Positions 24,805-36,167 of a stretch of 64,000 nt of DNA are shown here, piece by piece (the first letter of the stretch is position 1; every line of letters starts with the position of its first letter). The notes below the pieces were generated by a model. The model was not told the origin of the DNA, ran no database searches, and saw only the letters and a program-made list of their open reading frames with translations. The position numbers and the translations under genes are program-made. The stretch is from Hoyosella rhizosphaerae (GTDB lineage Bacteria; Actinomycetota; Actinomycetes; Mycobacteriales; Mycobacteriaceae): contig NZ_BMJH01000001.1 in NCBI RefSeq assembly GCF_014643175.1, positions 1,538,209 to 1,602,208 of the forward strand, given 5' to 3'.

Positions 24805-25968
24805 CTATAACCCAAGTTCGCGAGAAATAAGCATCAGTTGCACCTCGGTGGTTCCTTCCCCAACTTCGAGGATCTTGCTGTCCCGGTAGTGGCGGGCGAC
24901 GAGGTACTCATTCATGTAGCCGTATCCGCCGAATACCTGGGTTGCGTCGCGAGCGTTGTCCATCGCAGCTTCACTCGACACCATTTTTGCGATGGCAGCT
25001 GCCTTCTTGAACGGCTTCCCAGACAACATCAGTGCTGCAGCGTCATAGTAAGCGGCACGCGCGGAGGCTGCACGTGCCTCCATCCGGGCAATCTTGAACG
25101 CGATGGCCTGGTTCTGGCCGATCGGCTTTCCGAACGCCGTGCGCTCCTTTGCATACCGAACGCATTCGTCCACGCACCCCTGCGCGACACCAGTTGCCAG
25201 CGCCGCAATAGCGATGCGCCCTTCATCAAGAATGCGAAGGAAGTTCGCGTATCCACGTCCTTGCTGTCCAAGTAGGTTTCCCTCAGGGACGCGAACGTCG
25301 TCGAATGTCAGCGGATGCGTGTCCGATGCATGCCAGCCGACTTTCGAGTATCCCGGTTGGGCCGTAAAACCTGGGGTGTCGGCAGGCACGATGATTGTGG
25401 AGATTTCTTTCTTGCCGTTGCTGTCTACCCCTGTCACCGCGGTAGCAGTCACGAGCGCGGTGATGTCTGTGCCTGAGTTCGTGATGAACTGCTTGCTTCC
25501 GTTTATTACCCATTCGCCGTCGACGAGTTTTGCCGTGGTTTTCGTTCCACCGGCGTCACTGCCAGCACCCGCTTCGGTGAGGCCAAACGCGCCGATCCGT
25601 TGACCGCTGGCCAGTTGTGGCAGCCACTGTTGTTTCTGCTCTTCGGTTCCGAAACGGTAGATGGGCATCGCGCCGAGAGATACTCCTGCCTCCAGCGTGA
25701 CGGCAACAGATTGATCGACCTTGCCTAGCTCCTCCAAGGCGATACAGAGGGCAAAGTAGTCGCCACCCATGCCGCCGTATTCCTCTGGAAACGGAAGCCC
25801 GAACAGTCCCATCTCCGCCATTCCGGCTACTACCTCGTATGGGAAAGTTTTCGTTTCGTCGTGATGGGCCGCGACCGGCGCAACGACGTTTTTGGCAAAG
25901 TCGGCGACTGAACGGCGTAGTTGTTCGTACTCGTCGGGGAGGTTTGCGCTTGAAAGAAAGGTTGTCAT
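24805..25968 (-). CDS. fadE19: acyl-CoA dehydrogenase, isovaleryl-CoA type (FadE19-like)
   Basis: A 387-residue flavoprotein with all acyl-CoA dehydrogenase domains. GAFGLTEAGAGSDAGGTKTTA (around residue 132) and FITNSGTDITALVT contact FAD and substrate, and QVFGGYGYMNEYLVARHYRDSKILEVGEGTTEVQ ends the C-terminal helical domain. Its place between accA1 and the MaoC hydratase matches M. tuberculosis fadE19, so isovaleryl-CoA (and possibly other branched acyl-CoAs) is the likely substrate. It starts 13 bases after the accA1 stop. Confidence 0.87.
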   Translation of the reverse strand: MTTFLSSANLPDEYEQLRRSVADFAKNVVAPVAAHHDETKTFPYEVVAGMAEMGLFGLPFPEEYGGMGGDYFALCIALEELGKVDQSVAVTLEAGVSLGAMPIYRFGTEEQKQQWLPQLASGQRIGAFGLTEAGAGSDAGGTKTTAKLVDGEWVINGSKQFITNSGTDITALVTATAVTGVDSNGKKEISTIIVPADTPGFTAQPGYSKVGWHASDTHPLTFDDVRVPEGNLLGQQGRGYANFLRILDEGRIAIAALATGVAQGCVDECVRYAKERTAFGKPIGQNQAIAFKIARMEARAASARAAYYDAAALMLSGKPFKKAAAIAKMVSSEAAMDNARDATQVFGGYGYMNEYLVARHYRDSKILEVGEGTTEVQLMLISRELGL

Positions 25969-25980
25969 CGAAGAAAAGTC

Positions 25981-27969
<1,989 letters not shown>

Positions 27970-28021
27970 AGGAGCCCCTCCACCCATGCCACTACGGATC
28001 AACTGTGGATCACCTATTTTA

Positions 28022-28039
28022 GGTTAATCGTCATTCACT
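28022..28039. promoter_or_regulatory. candidate TetR operator upstream of accA1
   Basis: GGTTAATCGTCATTCACT is an imperfect palindrome (GTTAAT-N4-ATTCAC). It matches 14 of 18 positions of the element upstream of accD1, and both are followed by GAG. It sits about 53 bases upstream of the accA1 start codon. Confidence 0.5.
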
Positions 28040-28163
28040 GAGTTGTCTAGGTCACACCGAGCGTCGGGATAAAACCGATAGCACGAACAGCGCCACCGAC
28101 TGCGCCCCACGTTGTGTCGAAAACCGCACCTACGGTGGCGTAATACTCCGCGCTATACCAAAA

Positions 28164-28179
28164 TGTGAAGCAGTTCACG
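28164..28179. promoter_or_regulatory. CRP-type binding site TGTGA-N6-TCACG
   Basis: TGTGAAGCAGTTCACG matches the mycobacterial CRP consensus at both half-sites. It ends 24 bases upstream of the SGNH hydrolase start codon and covers no other gene. Confidence 0.55.
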
Positions 28180-28203
28180 TCACACCCCTGGGGAGCCACG
28201 CAG

Positions 28204-28986
28204 ATGTCACCGAGCACCGCGATCCACTCGTACGTCGCACTAGGCGACTCCTTCACCGAAGGGCTAGGTGACCCCCACCCCCAGTACCCCCGCGGCTGCC
28301 GGGGTTGGTCCGAACGTGTCGCTGAAGAACTCGCGGTACACAATCCACGGCTTCGATATGCCAACCTCGCCGTTCGTGGGCACCACATCGCTGACGTCAA
28401 AGCACGGCAGCTCCCCCAAGCGATCGCAATGAAACCGGACATCGTCACCATCTACGCCGGGTACAACGACCTTCTCACGATGCGCGTGAACTTCACCGAA
28501 CTCGCAAAAGAGTACGATTCCGTCATCGCACGCCTCGTCGACTCCCACGCCGCTGTCATCATGTGGACAGCCCACGACATTGGGTGGGCACCTGTCCACC
28601 GCCACATGCGTGGACGCGCGGCCATCTACTCGGAAATTGTTCGCGAGATTGCCGATCGGCACGGCGCGGAGGTAGTCGACTTCTGGCGCATGAACGAATA
28701 CAGAGACCTGCGTATGTGGAACCGCGATCGCATTCACATGTCACCGCTGGGCCACCAACGGATGGCTGAGGCAGTACTCGACACCATCGAGGCAGAACAT
28801 TCCGTTCACACCACACCACTGCCCCCACCAAACCCATCCACTGCGCTGCACGAATACGCATCGACCCTAGAATGGCTAGGTAAATACGTTGCTCCGTGGC
28901 TTGGTCGACAAGTGCGGGGCAGATCCAGCGGTGACGGAATTCAGCCCAAACGCCCGGAGTTGAAGATGGTCAGACCTGCTGCGTAA
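28204..28986 (+). CDS. SGNH/GDSL-family hydrolase
   Basis: A 260-residue hydrolase of the SGNH fold. The four blocks are visible: GDSFTEGLGD (catalytic Ser), AVRGHH (Gly), AGYNDLL (Asn) and DRIHMSPLGH (Asp/His). There is no signal peptide, so it should be cytoplasmic. The C-terminal 60 residues form a Pro-rich then basic tail beyond the fold. GGGGAG at 28190-28195 supports ATG 28204. Likely an esterase or lipase-like enzyme; substrate unknown. It lies between accA1 and the molybdenum hydroxylase genes, which in M. tuberculosis would be the accA1-accD1 junction. Confidence 0.85.
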   Translation: MSPSTAIHSYVALGDSFTEGLGDPHPQYPRGCRGWSERVAEELAVHNPRLRYANLAVRGHHIADVKARQLPQAIAMKPDIVTIYAGYNDLLTMRVNFTELAKEYDSVIARLVDSHAAVIMWTAHDIGWAPVHRHMRGRAAIYSEIVREIADRHGAEVVDFWRMNEYRDLRMWNRDRIHMSPLGHQRMAEAVLDTIEAEHSVHTTPLPPPNPSTALHEYASTLEWLGKYVAPWLGRQVRGRSSGDGIQPKRPELKMVRPAA

Positions 28987-29011
28987 TCGCCGAGCACCAT
29001 GGAGGTGGCAG

Positions 29012-29575
29012 GTGTGGGATCACGATGATGGCTGGCGGAATGGCACAGTGTCACCGTCACGAAGGTGGAACTGGCTAGTCGTCAGCGTGGCGGTCGGAGG
29101 AATCATCCTCAGCGGTTTTTTACTGTGGAGGGCAATGGTGGCGCTACCGACGGTTAAAGGGCAATTCCCCGCAGGCGAATCGACAACTGTCACATTGGAA
29201 ACCGAGGGCATCACCGTCTTCGCTGACAGGGAAAACACCCGTTTTGACTGCATAATCACCGACCACCGCGGTCAAACAATCCCGTCGAGTCGACCCACAA
29301 CGTCGGAGACCATCACAATCAATCAAGATTCGTGGCACGCGATACTTCGCTCCGATACGCCTGTTCGCCCCGGCACATTTACAGTGGCCTGCGCCGACAA
29401 CGCTGGCACTGCGGTGTGGTTTGCCGTTGGCCCGCACGCCTCATTGTTCGGCTTTCTCGGAAACCTCTTCGGCGCAATCTTTGTGTTCATAGCCGGGATA
29501 GGCGGCGCGATCTTTCTCGCGATCGTCCTCAAGATAATGCGAGAGCGCAATCAAACCCACTGGGACAGCGCTTAA
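29012..29575 (+). CDS. membrane protein with extracytoplasmic domain
   Basis: A 187-residue protein with a hydrophobic helix near residues 22-45, an extracytoplasmic beta-rich middle (about 50-145, with two Cys in RFDCIITD and VACADN that may pair) and a second helix at about 148-175. GGAGGTGG supports the GTG at 29012. No family recognised. It is 25 bases after the SGNH hydrolase, so they are probably cotranscribed, and its stop overlaps the convergent 2Fe-2S gene by four bases. Confidence 0.7.
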   Translation: MWDHDDGWRNGTVSPSRRWNWLVVSVAVGGIILSGFLLWRAMVALPTVKGQFPAGESTTVTLETEGITVFADRENTRFDCIITDHRGQTIPSSRPTTSETITINQDSWHAILRSDTPVRPGTFTVACADNAGTAVWFAVGPHASLFGFLGNLFGAIFVFIAGIGGAIFLAIVLKIMRERNQTHWDSA

Positions 29576-30027
29576 ATCTGCCCGGCCGCCCGCTTGATGG
29601 CTTCCCGAATGCGCGGGTAGGTTCCGCAACGACACACATTCAGCATCTCGTCGATATCGGCGTCGGTAGGGTTTGGGTTTCGGCGCAGTAGGTCGACGGC
29701 TGCCATGATTTGCCCTGGCTGACAGTAGCCGCATTGGGCGACGTCGAGGTCAATCCATGCCTGCTGAACAGGGTGGAGCTGGTCACCATTAGCGAGACCT
29801 TCAATCGTGGTGACTTCACGGCCCGACACGTCTGCCAGTGTGGTGACGCAAGGTCGGATTGCCGCCCCATCAAGATGGGATGTGCACGCCTTACACACAT
29901 CGATCCCACACCCAAACTTAGGGCCGGTGATGCCAAGTTTGTCGCGGAGTACCCAGATAAGCGCCAGGTCAGAATCGGCGTCAACAGTGACTGTCTTGCC
30001 GTTGACCTTGAAGGTGAAGTTCGGCAC
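29572..30027 (-). CDS. 2Fe-2S subunit of molybdenum hydroxylase (IorA-type)
   Basis: A 151-residue protein with two 2Fe-2S clusters. The plant-type ferredoxin domain has Cys40, Cys45, Cys48 and Cys60. The C-terminal helical domain has the QCGYCQPG and CRCGTYPRI motifs (Cys99, 102, 132, 134). This is the small subunit of aldehyde or isoquinoline oxidoreductase-type enzymes. GTG 30027 follows AAAGG; a TTG at 30036 would add three residues. It lies 26 bases downstream of the large subunit gene and must work with it. Confidence 0.9.
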   Translation of the reverse strand: MPNFTFKVNGKTVTVDADSDLALIWVLRDKLGITGPKFGCGIDVCKACTSHLDGAAIRPCVTTLADVSGREVTTIEGLANGDQLHPVQQAWIDLDVAQCGYCQPGQIMAAVDLLRRNPNPTDADIDEMLNVCRCGTYPRIREAIKRAAGQI

Positions 30028-30053
30028 GAGGTACAACCTTTCATCTAGCGTCG

Positions 30054-32261
30054 CTACCTGGGGAATGGCTCGAAATCGACATCGAAGTTGATCGGGAATG
30101 ACCGAGGCCTAGTGCCAGTGGCGCGCGCATACGCATTGGCAACGGCACCCGCCGCAGCGGGGACGCCTAGCTCGCCTGCCCCACCCGGGCGGTCCGACCC
30201 GGTGAGGATGTGAACTCGGACGTCGTGTGGAGTATGTGCTTGCCGCGTGTACTTAAACTGCGAATAGCTGCCTTCAAGCGGCAGCCCATCGACAATATGC
30301 AAACCCGCCTGCAGGGTGGTCGCGATGGCATCGCTGAGCGCACCATGCATTTGCGCTTCGAGACCGGTCGGGTTGATGACTTTCCCCACGTCGACAGCGA
30401 TGACAGCCTTGGTCACCCGCGGCTTTTTCGGGTCCCGCGCATCGATCTCGACAAGGTAAGCCACGGCCGACAAGTACTCCTCGTGAATACCCACGCCTTG
30501 CCCGAATCCCGCTTGCATGGGGCGTCCCCAATTACCTTCCTGCGCAACGGTGTCTAGCACTGCACGAACACGGGAATCCTTAATAATGGTGCGCCGGTAT
30601 TCGACGGGGTCGCGCCCGAGCTTCGCGGCGACCTCATCGATAAAGATCTCTTCGCAAGCCCGGGTGTTTCCCGAATAAACTCCCCGCCAGCTGGCCGTAG
30701 GCATCCGAAGCGGAATTTCGAAAAGTTCATGGGTTTTCGCCCCGACGTTGTAGGGCAGAAACTGAGTGAGGTGGAACAAAGTTTGGGCAAAAACAGGGTT
30801 TCCAACTACGGGTAATTGCGTGTACGCGGCGCTGAGGATCTCGCCGAGCCCATGTCTGAAATCCGTTTCCACAAAGCCAGCTCGGTGGTGGTAGGCAGCG
30901 ACGGAGTTTCCGGCTAGTCGGGCACGAATACGGTGGTGGCTGGCCGGTCGGGCTCGCCCATGGCGCATATCGTCGATGCGGCTCCACATCAGCTTCACTG
31001 GCTTGTTCATTGCCCGCGACACCCGCGCTGCTTCGAGTGCACCGTCGTAATGCAAGCGTCGGCCGAAGCTCCCGCCCGCTTGAGTGACGTGAACGGTGAC
31101 ACGATCGAGCGGCAACCCCAGTTCTAGGGCTATGTGTTGCTGCGTCACGATTGGTGATTGCAGCCCGGACCAAATTTCTGCCCTGTCGTGTCGCACGTCC
31201 GCCACCGCACTATTGGTTTCTAGCGGGGCGTGGCTCACGAATGCGAAGCTATATTCGGCGTCGAAGACATCCGGAGTAAAGGGTGGATCGTCGAATCGCG
31301 GTACGGCCGCCTGCAGTTGCCGGTGAATATCGCTATCAGACATATTGTCGACAGTTCCCGCATTCCAGCGGACGGTTAGTGCTTGCGCCGCAGCATGAGC
31401 CTGACCGAAGGTCTCCGCCATCACCGCAACACCCGTTGAAATCATCGCAACATCGATGACGCCCGGCATTCTGCGTGCCGCGGCTTCGTCAAACCAGGCT
31501 GGGCTGCCGTTGATGGTTGGGGGTCGCCTGAGCATCACCGGCTTTGCCCCGGCGTAGTCGCCGTCGAGCGTGTATTTGAAGGTTCCCGTCACCATCGCTC
31601 GGGCATCGATTCGGCGCGTGGGTGTCCCCACTATGGTGTGGTTTGTTTTTGGGCGGGCAGTGACATCCGCGAGGGATGGGTTGGCGGCATCACGCGATAG
31701 TTCGCCGTATGTCAGCGACCGGCCTCCGGGGGCGATCACGCGACCGTTCTCGGTGCGCAGATCGGTAGGCAATACCGCGAGCCTTACCGCAGCCGCTGCA
31801 ATGAGCCGAGCTCGCACCACTGATGCGACCGTACGCAGAGGGTCCCACAGGGATCGTATTGTGTTCGAGCTCCCGGTGAATTGATTGAAGAACAGTTCGG
31901 GTTTTGCTGGGGCTAGCCGCACATCAACGGAACTGACGGGCACGTCAAGTTCATCGGCGACAATCATCGCTGTCGCCGTGGTGATGCCTTGGCCTTTTTC
32001 GGCGCGCGGCAACTCGAAGCGGATTCTGCCATCAACCGTGACCTCGAGAGCCAAGATCAATGCGGTAGGGAGCCCAACCAGGATCAGTAAGTCGCCAATA
32101 TCAACTACCTGCGCTAGTTCGGGGTTGCTCGGGATTACCGAGCCTTCGGGGTTCGCGTGGGCTGTTTGCGGATTACCTGCAACCCACTGAGCACCGACAG
32201 TGAGCACTGGCGCAGCGAGAAGAAAGGTAAGGAACTTGCGCCGACCAATGTCACTGCTCAC
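30054..32261 (-). CDS. Tat-exported molybdopterin-binding hydroxylase large subunit (IorB-type)
   Basis: A 735-residue xanthine dehydrogenase-family large subunit. It starts with a twin-arginine signal ([13 protein letters not shown]), so the folded enzyme should be exported with its small subunit. The molybdenum cofactor region includes [22 protein letters not shown] and the C-terminal [24 protein letters not shown] with the catalytic Glu. It resembles the two-subunit isoquinoline 1-oxidoreductase/aldehyde dehydrogenase group, which lacks an FAD subunit. No cytochrome partner is adjacent. An inverted repeat and a CRP-type site lie upstream. An XdhC maturation protein is encoded at 35.1 kb. 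Confidence 0.87.
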   Translation of the reverse strand: MSSDIGRRKFLTFLLAAPVLTVGAQWVAGNPQTAHANPEGSVIPSNPELAQVVDIGDLLILVGLPTALILALEVTVDGRIRFELPRAEKGQGITTATAMIVADELDVPVSSVDVRLAPAKPELFFNQFTGSSNTIRSLWDPLRTVASVVRARLIAAAAVRLAVLPTDLRTENGRVIAPGGRSLTYGELSRDAANPSLADVTARPKTNHTIVGTPTRRIDARAMVTGTFKYTLDGDYAGAKPVMLRRPPTINGSPAWFDEAAARRMPGVIDVAMISTGVAVMAETFGQAHAAAQALTVRWNAGTVDNMSDSDIHRQLQAAVPRFDDPPFTPDVFDAEYSFAFVSHAPLETNSAVADVRHDRAEIWSGLQSPIVTQQHIALELGLPLDRVTVHVTQAGGSFGRRLHYDGALEAARVSRAMNKPVKLMWSRIDDMRHGRARPASHHRIRARLAGNSVAAYHHRAGFVETDFRHGLGEILSAAYTQLPVVGNPVFAQTLFHLTQFLPYNVGAKTHELFEIPLRMPTASWRGVYSGNTRACEEIFIDEVAAKLGRDPVEYRRTIIKDSRVRAVLDTVAQEGNWGRPMQAGFGQGVGIHEEYLSAVAYLVEIDARDPKKPRVTKAVIAVDVGKVINPTGLEAQMHGALSDAIATTLQAGLHIVDGLPLEGSYSQFKYTRQAHTPHDVRVHILTGSDRPGGAGELGVPAAAGAVANAYARATGTRPRSFPINFDVDFEPFPR

Positions 32262-32280
32262 GGATCACCTATGCCTTGTT

Positions 32281-32298
32281 GTGTTCAAAACGGAACAC
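32281..32298. promoter_or_regulatory. inverted repeat upstream of the molybdenum hydroxylase
   Basis: GTGTTC-AAAACG-GAACAC has perfect six-base arms and lies 20-37 bases upstream of the large subunit start codon, a position fit for an operator. Confidence 0.4.
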
Positions 32299-32304
32299 TA
32301 GCAA

Positions 32305-32320
32305 TGTGATGGCGGTCACG
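32305..32320. promoter_or_regulatory. CRP-type binding site TGTGA-N6-TCACG
   Basis: TGTGATGGCGGTCACG matches the mycobacterial CRP consensus at both half-sites. It lies between the accD1 stop and the molybdenum hydroxylase start, 44-59 bases upstream of the latter. Confidence 0.55.
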
Positions 32321-32351
32321 TATGGAGTTTGCGAACCCCGAGGCGGCGGAG

Positions 32352-33929
32352 CTACATCCGGAATACCCCGTACGAAACTGGGTCGAGTGGGGCGTTGGCA
32401 CATGCGGACAAAGCGAGGCCTAGCACGGTTCGAGTGTCCGCCGGGTCGATGATCCCGTCATCCCAAAGTCGAGCGGTTGAGTAATACGGGTTTCCTTGTG
32501 ATTCGTACTGCGCACGGATTGGGGCCTTAAAGGTTTCCTCATCTTCGGCGGACCATTCACCGCCAGCCCCTTCGATCTGCTCCCGCCGGACGGTGGACAG
32601 CACCGATGCGGCCTGTTCACCACCCATGACGGAAATACGAGCGTTGGGCCACATCCAGAGGAAGCGCGGCGAGTAAGCGCGACCGCACATCGAGTAGTTC
32701 CCGGCGCCATAGGATCCACCGATCACCACTGTGAGTTTCGGGACTCGCGCACAGGCAACAGCGGTGACCATCTTGGCTCCGTGTTTGGCGATACCCCCTG
32801 CTTCGTAGTCGCGCCCGACCATAAACCCGGAAATGTTTTGCAGGAAGATCAGCGGGATCGACCGCTTGTCGCACAGTTCGATGAAGTGGGCGCCCTTGAG
32901 TGCCGACTCCGCGAAGAGCACGCCATTGTTGGCGATGATTCCGACGGGGTGACCGTGAATGTGGGCGAATGTCGTAACCAAGGTCTTGCCGTATTCGGCC
33001 TTAAATTCTTGGTGCTTGCCACCATCTACGATTCGTTCGATAACTTCCCGGACGTCGTATGGGGTGCGCGAGTCGACTGGGACTACGTCGTACAGTTCGG
33101 TTTGGTCCCGTTCCGGTCCGCTGTATGGCGTCAACGGCCACGGTTGTTCCGTCTTTGGGCCAAAGGTTGAGACGATGTTCCGAACGATCCGCAGAGCGTC
33201 TTGGTCGTCGTCGGCAAGGTGGTCTGTAACTCCGGACACCTTTGAGTGGAGGTCGCCGCCGCCGAGTTCTTCTGCTGTAACAACTTCGCCGGTTGCTGCT
33301 TTGACCAGTGGAGGGCCGCCAAGGAAAATTGTGCCCTGGTTGCGGACGATCACCGTTTCATCGCTCATGGCTGGGACATACGCACCGCCCGCGGTGCATG
33401 AACCCATAACTGCGGCGATCTGCGGGATGCCCCGGGCACTCATATTCGCTTGGTTGTAGAAGATGCGGCCAAAGTGCTCGCGGTCGGGGAACACTTCGTC
33501 TTGCTTGGGCAGGAACCCACCGCCCGAGTCGACGAGGTAAATGCACGGCAGGTTGTTCTGTGAGGCGATTTCCTGAGCGCGAAGATGCTTCTTAACGGTT
33601 ATTGGGTAGTAGGTGCCGCCCTTGACCGTTGCATCATTGGCTAGAACTACGCATTCGCGCCCGGCGATTCGGCCGATACCCCCGATGACTCCTGCGCCAG
33701 GCGCGTCATTGTTGTACATGCCGTTTGCGGCGAGAGGCGCTATTTCAAGGAATGGGCTGCCGTGGTCGAGCAACCGGTTTACGCGCTCGCGTGGGAGGAG
33801 TTTGCCGCGTGCGATGTGTTTTTCTCGCGCTCGCTCGCTGCCTCCGAGGGCTGTTTCCGACAGCGTGCGCCGGAGTTCGCTGACGAGACGTTGGTGTTCT
33901 GCACGGTTCACTGCCCTATCGAAGGCCAT
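32352..33929 (-). CDS. accD1: methylcrotonyl-CoA carboxylase beta subunit (carboxyltransferase)
   Basis: A 525-residue carboxyltransferase of the AccD/PCCB fold with two crotonase-like halves. Typical parts are [24 protein letters not shown] near the N-terminus, [18 protein letters not shown] in the middle and [38 protein letters not shown] in the second half. The length and the MCG-type second half fit methylcrotonyl-CoA rather than acetyl- or propionyl-CoA carboxylases. ATG 33929 follows GGAG at six bases. It is separated from its accA1 partner by the SGNH and molybdenum hydroxylase genes. A palindromic GTTAATCG element lies 17 bases upstream of the start. Confidence 0.87.
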   Translation of the reverse strand: MAFDRAVNRAEHQRLVSELRRTLSETALGGSERAREKHIARGKLLPRERVNRLLDHGSPFLEIAPLAANGMYNNDAPGAGVIGGIGRIAGRECVVLANDATVKGGTYYPITVKKHLRAQEIASQNNLPCIYLVDSGGGFLPKQDEVFPDREHFGRIFYNQANMSARGIPQIAAVMGSCTAGGAYVPAMSDETVIVRNQGTIFLGGPPLVKAATGEVVTAEELGGGDLHSKVSGVTDHLADDDQDALRIVRNIVSTFGPKTEQPWPLTPYSGPERDQTELYDVVPVDSRTPYDVREVIERIVDGGKHQEFKAEYGKTLVTTFAHIHGHPVGIIANNGVLFAESALKGAHFIELCDKRSIPLIFLQNISGFMVGRDYEAGGIAKHGAKMVTAVACARVPKLTVVIGGSYGAGNYSMCGRAYSPRFLWMWPNARISVMGGEQAASVLSTVRREQIEGAGGEWSAEDEETFKAPIRAQYESQGNPYYSTARLWDDGIIDPADTRTVLGLALSACANAPLDPVSYGVFRM

Positions 33930-33945
33930 CCCACACTCCAACTTG

Positions 33946-33963
33946 AGTTAATCGTGAATAACT
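33946..33963. promoter_or_regulatory. candidate TetR operator upstream of accD1
   Basis: AGTTAATCGTGAATAACT matches its reverse complement at 14 of 18 positions and resembles the elements upstream of accA1 and of the TetR gene at 36.2 kb. Confidence 0.5.
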
Positions 33964-34389
33964 GAGATGAGCCTAGCGCGAACGCGAACTGTTGTCTACA
34001 TCACCACCGGGCCTGCCGCCAAGCCGCGAGAGAGACAGCACCGAATAACGGTTGCTGAGTTGAAACCCGAAAAAAACCAGCGCCACACCAATTTTTTACA
34101 ACCTGACAGTTTTGCCGACCGAAGATCACAAAGGGGATTACGAAAGAAAACTACCGAAACCCCGAAAGGTGATCACCGCTAACACGGCCACCCGCGCGAC
34201 AAGGGGAAACGGTGAAATTAAGGTCACACAACGCGTACGTTTAACTTTTTTTACGAAAACTGTAACAATCACAACTGGGTACGCGATGAAATATATGCCA
34301 GTTCAACACTGCAGAGTCTACGCCGAAGCTTTAATGGCATGAGACACTAGAAACAACTGATCACAAACAGTTCTCAGGAGGACTACAGA
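33964..34389 (+). other. AT-rich intergenic leader of the acidic Gly-rich protein gene
   Basis: These 426 bases hold no convincing gene and are markedly A+T-rich compared with the flanks. The ten-base palindrome GGTGATCACC lies at 34168-34177. The right end carries the ribosome binding site AGGAGGA at 34376-34382. A promoter and long untranslated leader for the exported protein are likely; I cannot place the -10 with confidence. Confidence 0.5.
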
Positions 34390-35040
34390 ATGAAAGCTTT
34401 CAAACGAGCAGCAGCAGTTGTTGCGACCTCAGCTGCCCTCACCATCCCATTCGCGGGTGCTGCATCTGCACAAGAAGGTGACCTCAACCTAGGCGGCGGA
34501 CTTGACCTCGGCAGCCTGAACCTCGGCGTTGACGGCGGAGCCGGCGGCGGATTCGACCTCGGCGCGTTTGACCTTGGCGCACTTTTCAACCTTGACCTCG
34601 GCGCTGGCGCAGAAGGTGGAGCTGAGCTCGACTTCAGCAGCCTCGACGCATTCTTCGGCGGCGGCGTCCAGTTCGAGGGCCCAACCTTCGACCTTCAGGC
34701 TGAAATCGATCGCATTGAAGCTGACTTCCAGGCATTCATCGAAGCCAACTTCGGTGGCGACGTTAACGGTGGCGGCGCCGGCGGCGAAGGCGACTTCACC
34801 TTTGAATTCAACGCTGAGCAGGCATGGGCCGACTTCGTAGCCCAGGTTGAAGCAGACATCGCAGCAGCCTTCGGCGGCGGCGCCGGTGGCGGCGTCGAAG
34901 TTGACTTCAGCAGCATCGAACTCATCCTCGGCGGCGGCGTCGGTGGAGAAGCTGGTGTCGGTGGCGACCTCGGTGGCGCACTGAACCTCGGCGACCTCTT
35001 CAACCTTAATGTTGACGGTGGCGCTGGCTTCGGCAGCTGA
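34390..35040 (+). CDS. acidic Gly-rich exported low-complexity protein
   Basis: A 216-residue exported protein. Residues 1-27 are a Sec signal (KRAAAVVATSAALTIPFAGAASA). The mature part is built from Gly, Asp, Leu, Phe, Ala, Glu and Asn, with a single Arg and no Lys, His, Cys, Tyr or Met, so it is strongly acidic. Loose repeats are visible: LDFSSLDAFFGGGV and VDFSSIELILGGGV, and LGALFNLDLGAGAEGG and LGDLFNLNVDGGAGFG near the ends. A strong ribosome binding site and a strong terminator suggest high expression. No family recognised. It could be a surface, calcium-binding or self-assembling protein. Confidence 0.8.
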   Translation: MKAFKRAAAVVATSAALTIPFAGAASAQEGDLNLGGGLDLGSLNLGVDGGAGGGFDLGAFDLGALFNLDLGAGAEGGAELDFSSLDAFFGGGVQFEGPTFDLQAEIDRIEADFQAFIEANFGGDVNGGGAGGEGDFTFEFNAEQAWADFVAQVEADIAAAFGGGAGGGVEVDFSSIELILGGGVGGEAGVGGDLGGALNLGDLFNLNVDGGAGFGS

Positions 35041-35063
35041 ATTACCTGACGGTCACATGATCG

Positions 35064-36083
35064 TCACTTAAGAATTACGCCGGTGGGGTTGAGTTTTTTC
35101 TCAGCCCCACCGGTTTTTTTGGCACTAATTGCGACAAGTTCCGCAGCGACGGCAACCGCGACCTCTTCAGGGGTTGCGCTACCGATATTGAGACCCACCG
35201 GGGATGACAACGCACAAAGCCGCGCATCGGGCACCCCGCGTTGGCGAAGCAGGTTTCTCTTCCGCACTGCACTGGCTGGTGATGCGAGCGCGCCCACAAA
35301 CTTGGGGACCCAACGCCCTCCCAACGCAAGTTCGAGAATCTCAAGGTCGACACCATCGCTGTGAGTCATGACAAGCACGACGGTGCGATCATCTACTTGG
35401 CCAGCAGCAAGTTCTCGGAGCAGGTATTCGACCGGTCGTGCCACAACAAGCCCGTGTGCGCCCGGCAACCGCTCGGGAGTTGTGAAGAGGGGGCGTTCGT
35501 CGCAGACAGTCACCGCATAGCCAAGCAACGCGCCCTGCAAAACCATTGCAGCAGTATGGGGGCTCGAACCGAATAGCAGCATGCGCGGGCGTGACGGTAA
35601 GTCAACGGTGAAGGCGGATACTAACTCTGGGCCGTAGTGGAGAATCCCTGATTGGGATCTGATTGTGGTACTCCTCATCCCCAATGCCGCACCGTCACCG
35701 ATGCTGACGCTCGCAGATGCGGGAACGTCCGCTTCGACCGCGTCCGCAAGTTGCTGGAGCGCTGGAAACGACTTCGCAGTGACGGATTCGATGAGTACCG
35801 ACAACTTCCCACCGCACGTTAACGACACAGCACCGAAAGACACGTCCGGCCCGTACGTCACGATTTCTGGCATTCCCGTATCTAGGACAAGCTGAGCTCG
35901 GGCGTAGACGTCTGCTTCGACACAGCCTCCAGAGAGGCCACCACGTACCTCACCACTACGTGCAACAACCAGCGAAGCGCCTGGTGATCGCGGTGCAGAA
36001 CCGTGAGTAGCTACGACGGTGGCAAGGGCAGCGGTGCCATCTCGTTCCACACAATTGGCCAGCCAGCGCACAATGTCTCGCAT
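35064..36083 (-). CDS. xdhC: XdhC/CoxI-family molybdenum hydroxylase maturation protein
   Basis: A 339-residue protein with the XdhC N-terminal block TVVATHGSAPRSPGASLVVARSGEVRGGLSGGCVEADV and a C-terminal Rossmann-like XdhC_C region (PRMLLFGSSPHTAAMVLQGALLGYAVTVCDERPLF). XdhC proteins bind molybdenum cofactor and promote its sulfuration and insertion into hydroxylases. The likely client is the enzyme encoded at 29.6-32.3 kb, from which it is separated by accD1 and the Gly-rich protein gene. Its last codons hold the terminator of that convergent gene. It is divergent from the TetR gene. Confidence 0.88.
   Translation of the reverse strand: MRDIVRWLANCVERDGTAALATVVATHGSAPRSPGASLVVARSGEVRGGLSGGCVEADVYARAQLVLDTGMPEIVTYGPDVSFGAVSLTCGGKLSVLIESVTAKSFPALQQLADAVEADVPASASVSIGDGAALGMRSTTIRSQSGILHYGPELVSAFTVDLPSRPRMLLFGSSPHTAAMVLQGALLGYAVTVCDERPLFTTPERLPGAHGLVVARPVEYLLRELAAGQVDDRTVVLVMTHSDGVDLEILELALGGRWVPKFVGALASPASAVRKRNLLRQRGVPDARLCALSSPVGLNIGSATPEEVAVAVAAELVAISAKKTGGAEKKLNPTGVILK
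35080..35120 (+). terminator. rho-independent terminator of the acidic Gly-rich gene
   Basis: CCGGTGGGGTTGAG at 35080-35093 pairs with CTCAGCCCCACCGG at 35100-35113 (one G-T pair), followed by seven T residues. It lies inside the last codons of the convergent xdhC gene, which ends at 35064. Confidence 0.85.
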
Positions 36084-36120
36084 ATGGCCAGGGTAACCCG
36101 GTCATGGGACGCGCCACATC

Positions 36121-36138
36121 GGTTAATGTCGATTTACC
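36121..36138. promoter_or_regulatory. candidate TetR operator between xdhC and the TetR gene
   Basis: GGTTAATGTCGATTTACC is palindromic (GGT.AAT-N4-ATT.ACC) and 30 bases upstream of the TetR start codon. It matches the half-sites found before accD1 and accA1. Confidence 0.5.
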
Positions 36139-36167
36139 AGTCAAAAGGTTGCGGAGGGCAAAATCGA

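Noticed and set aside
34112-34342. Short plus-strand open frame in the leader of the acidic Gly-rich gene
   Set aside because: It lacks a ribosome binding site and a plausible protein composition, and lies in AT-rich leader DNA.
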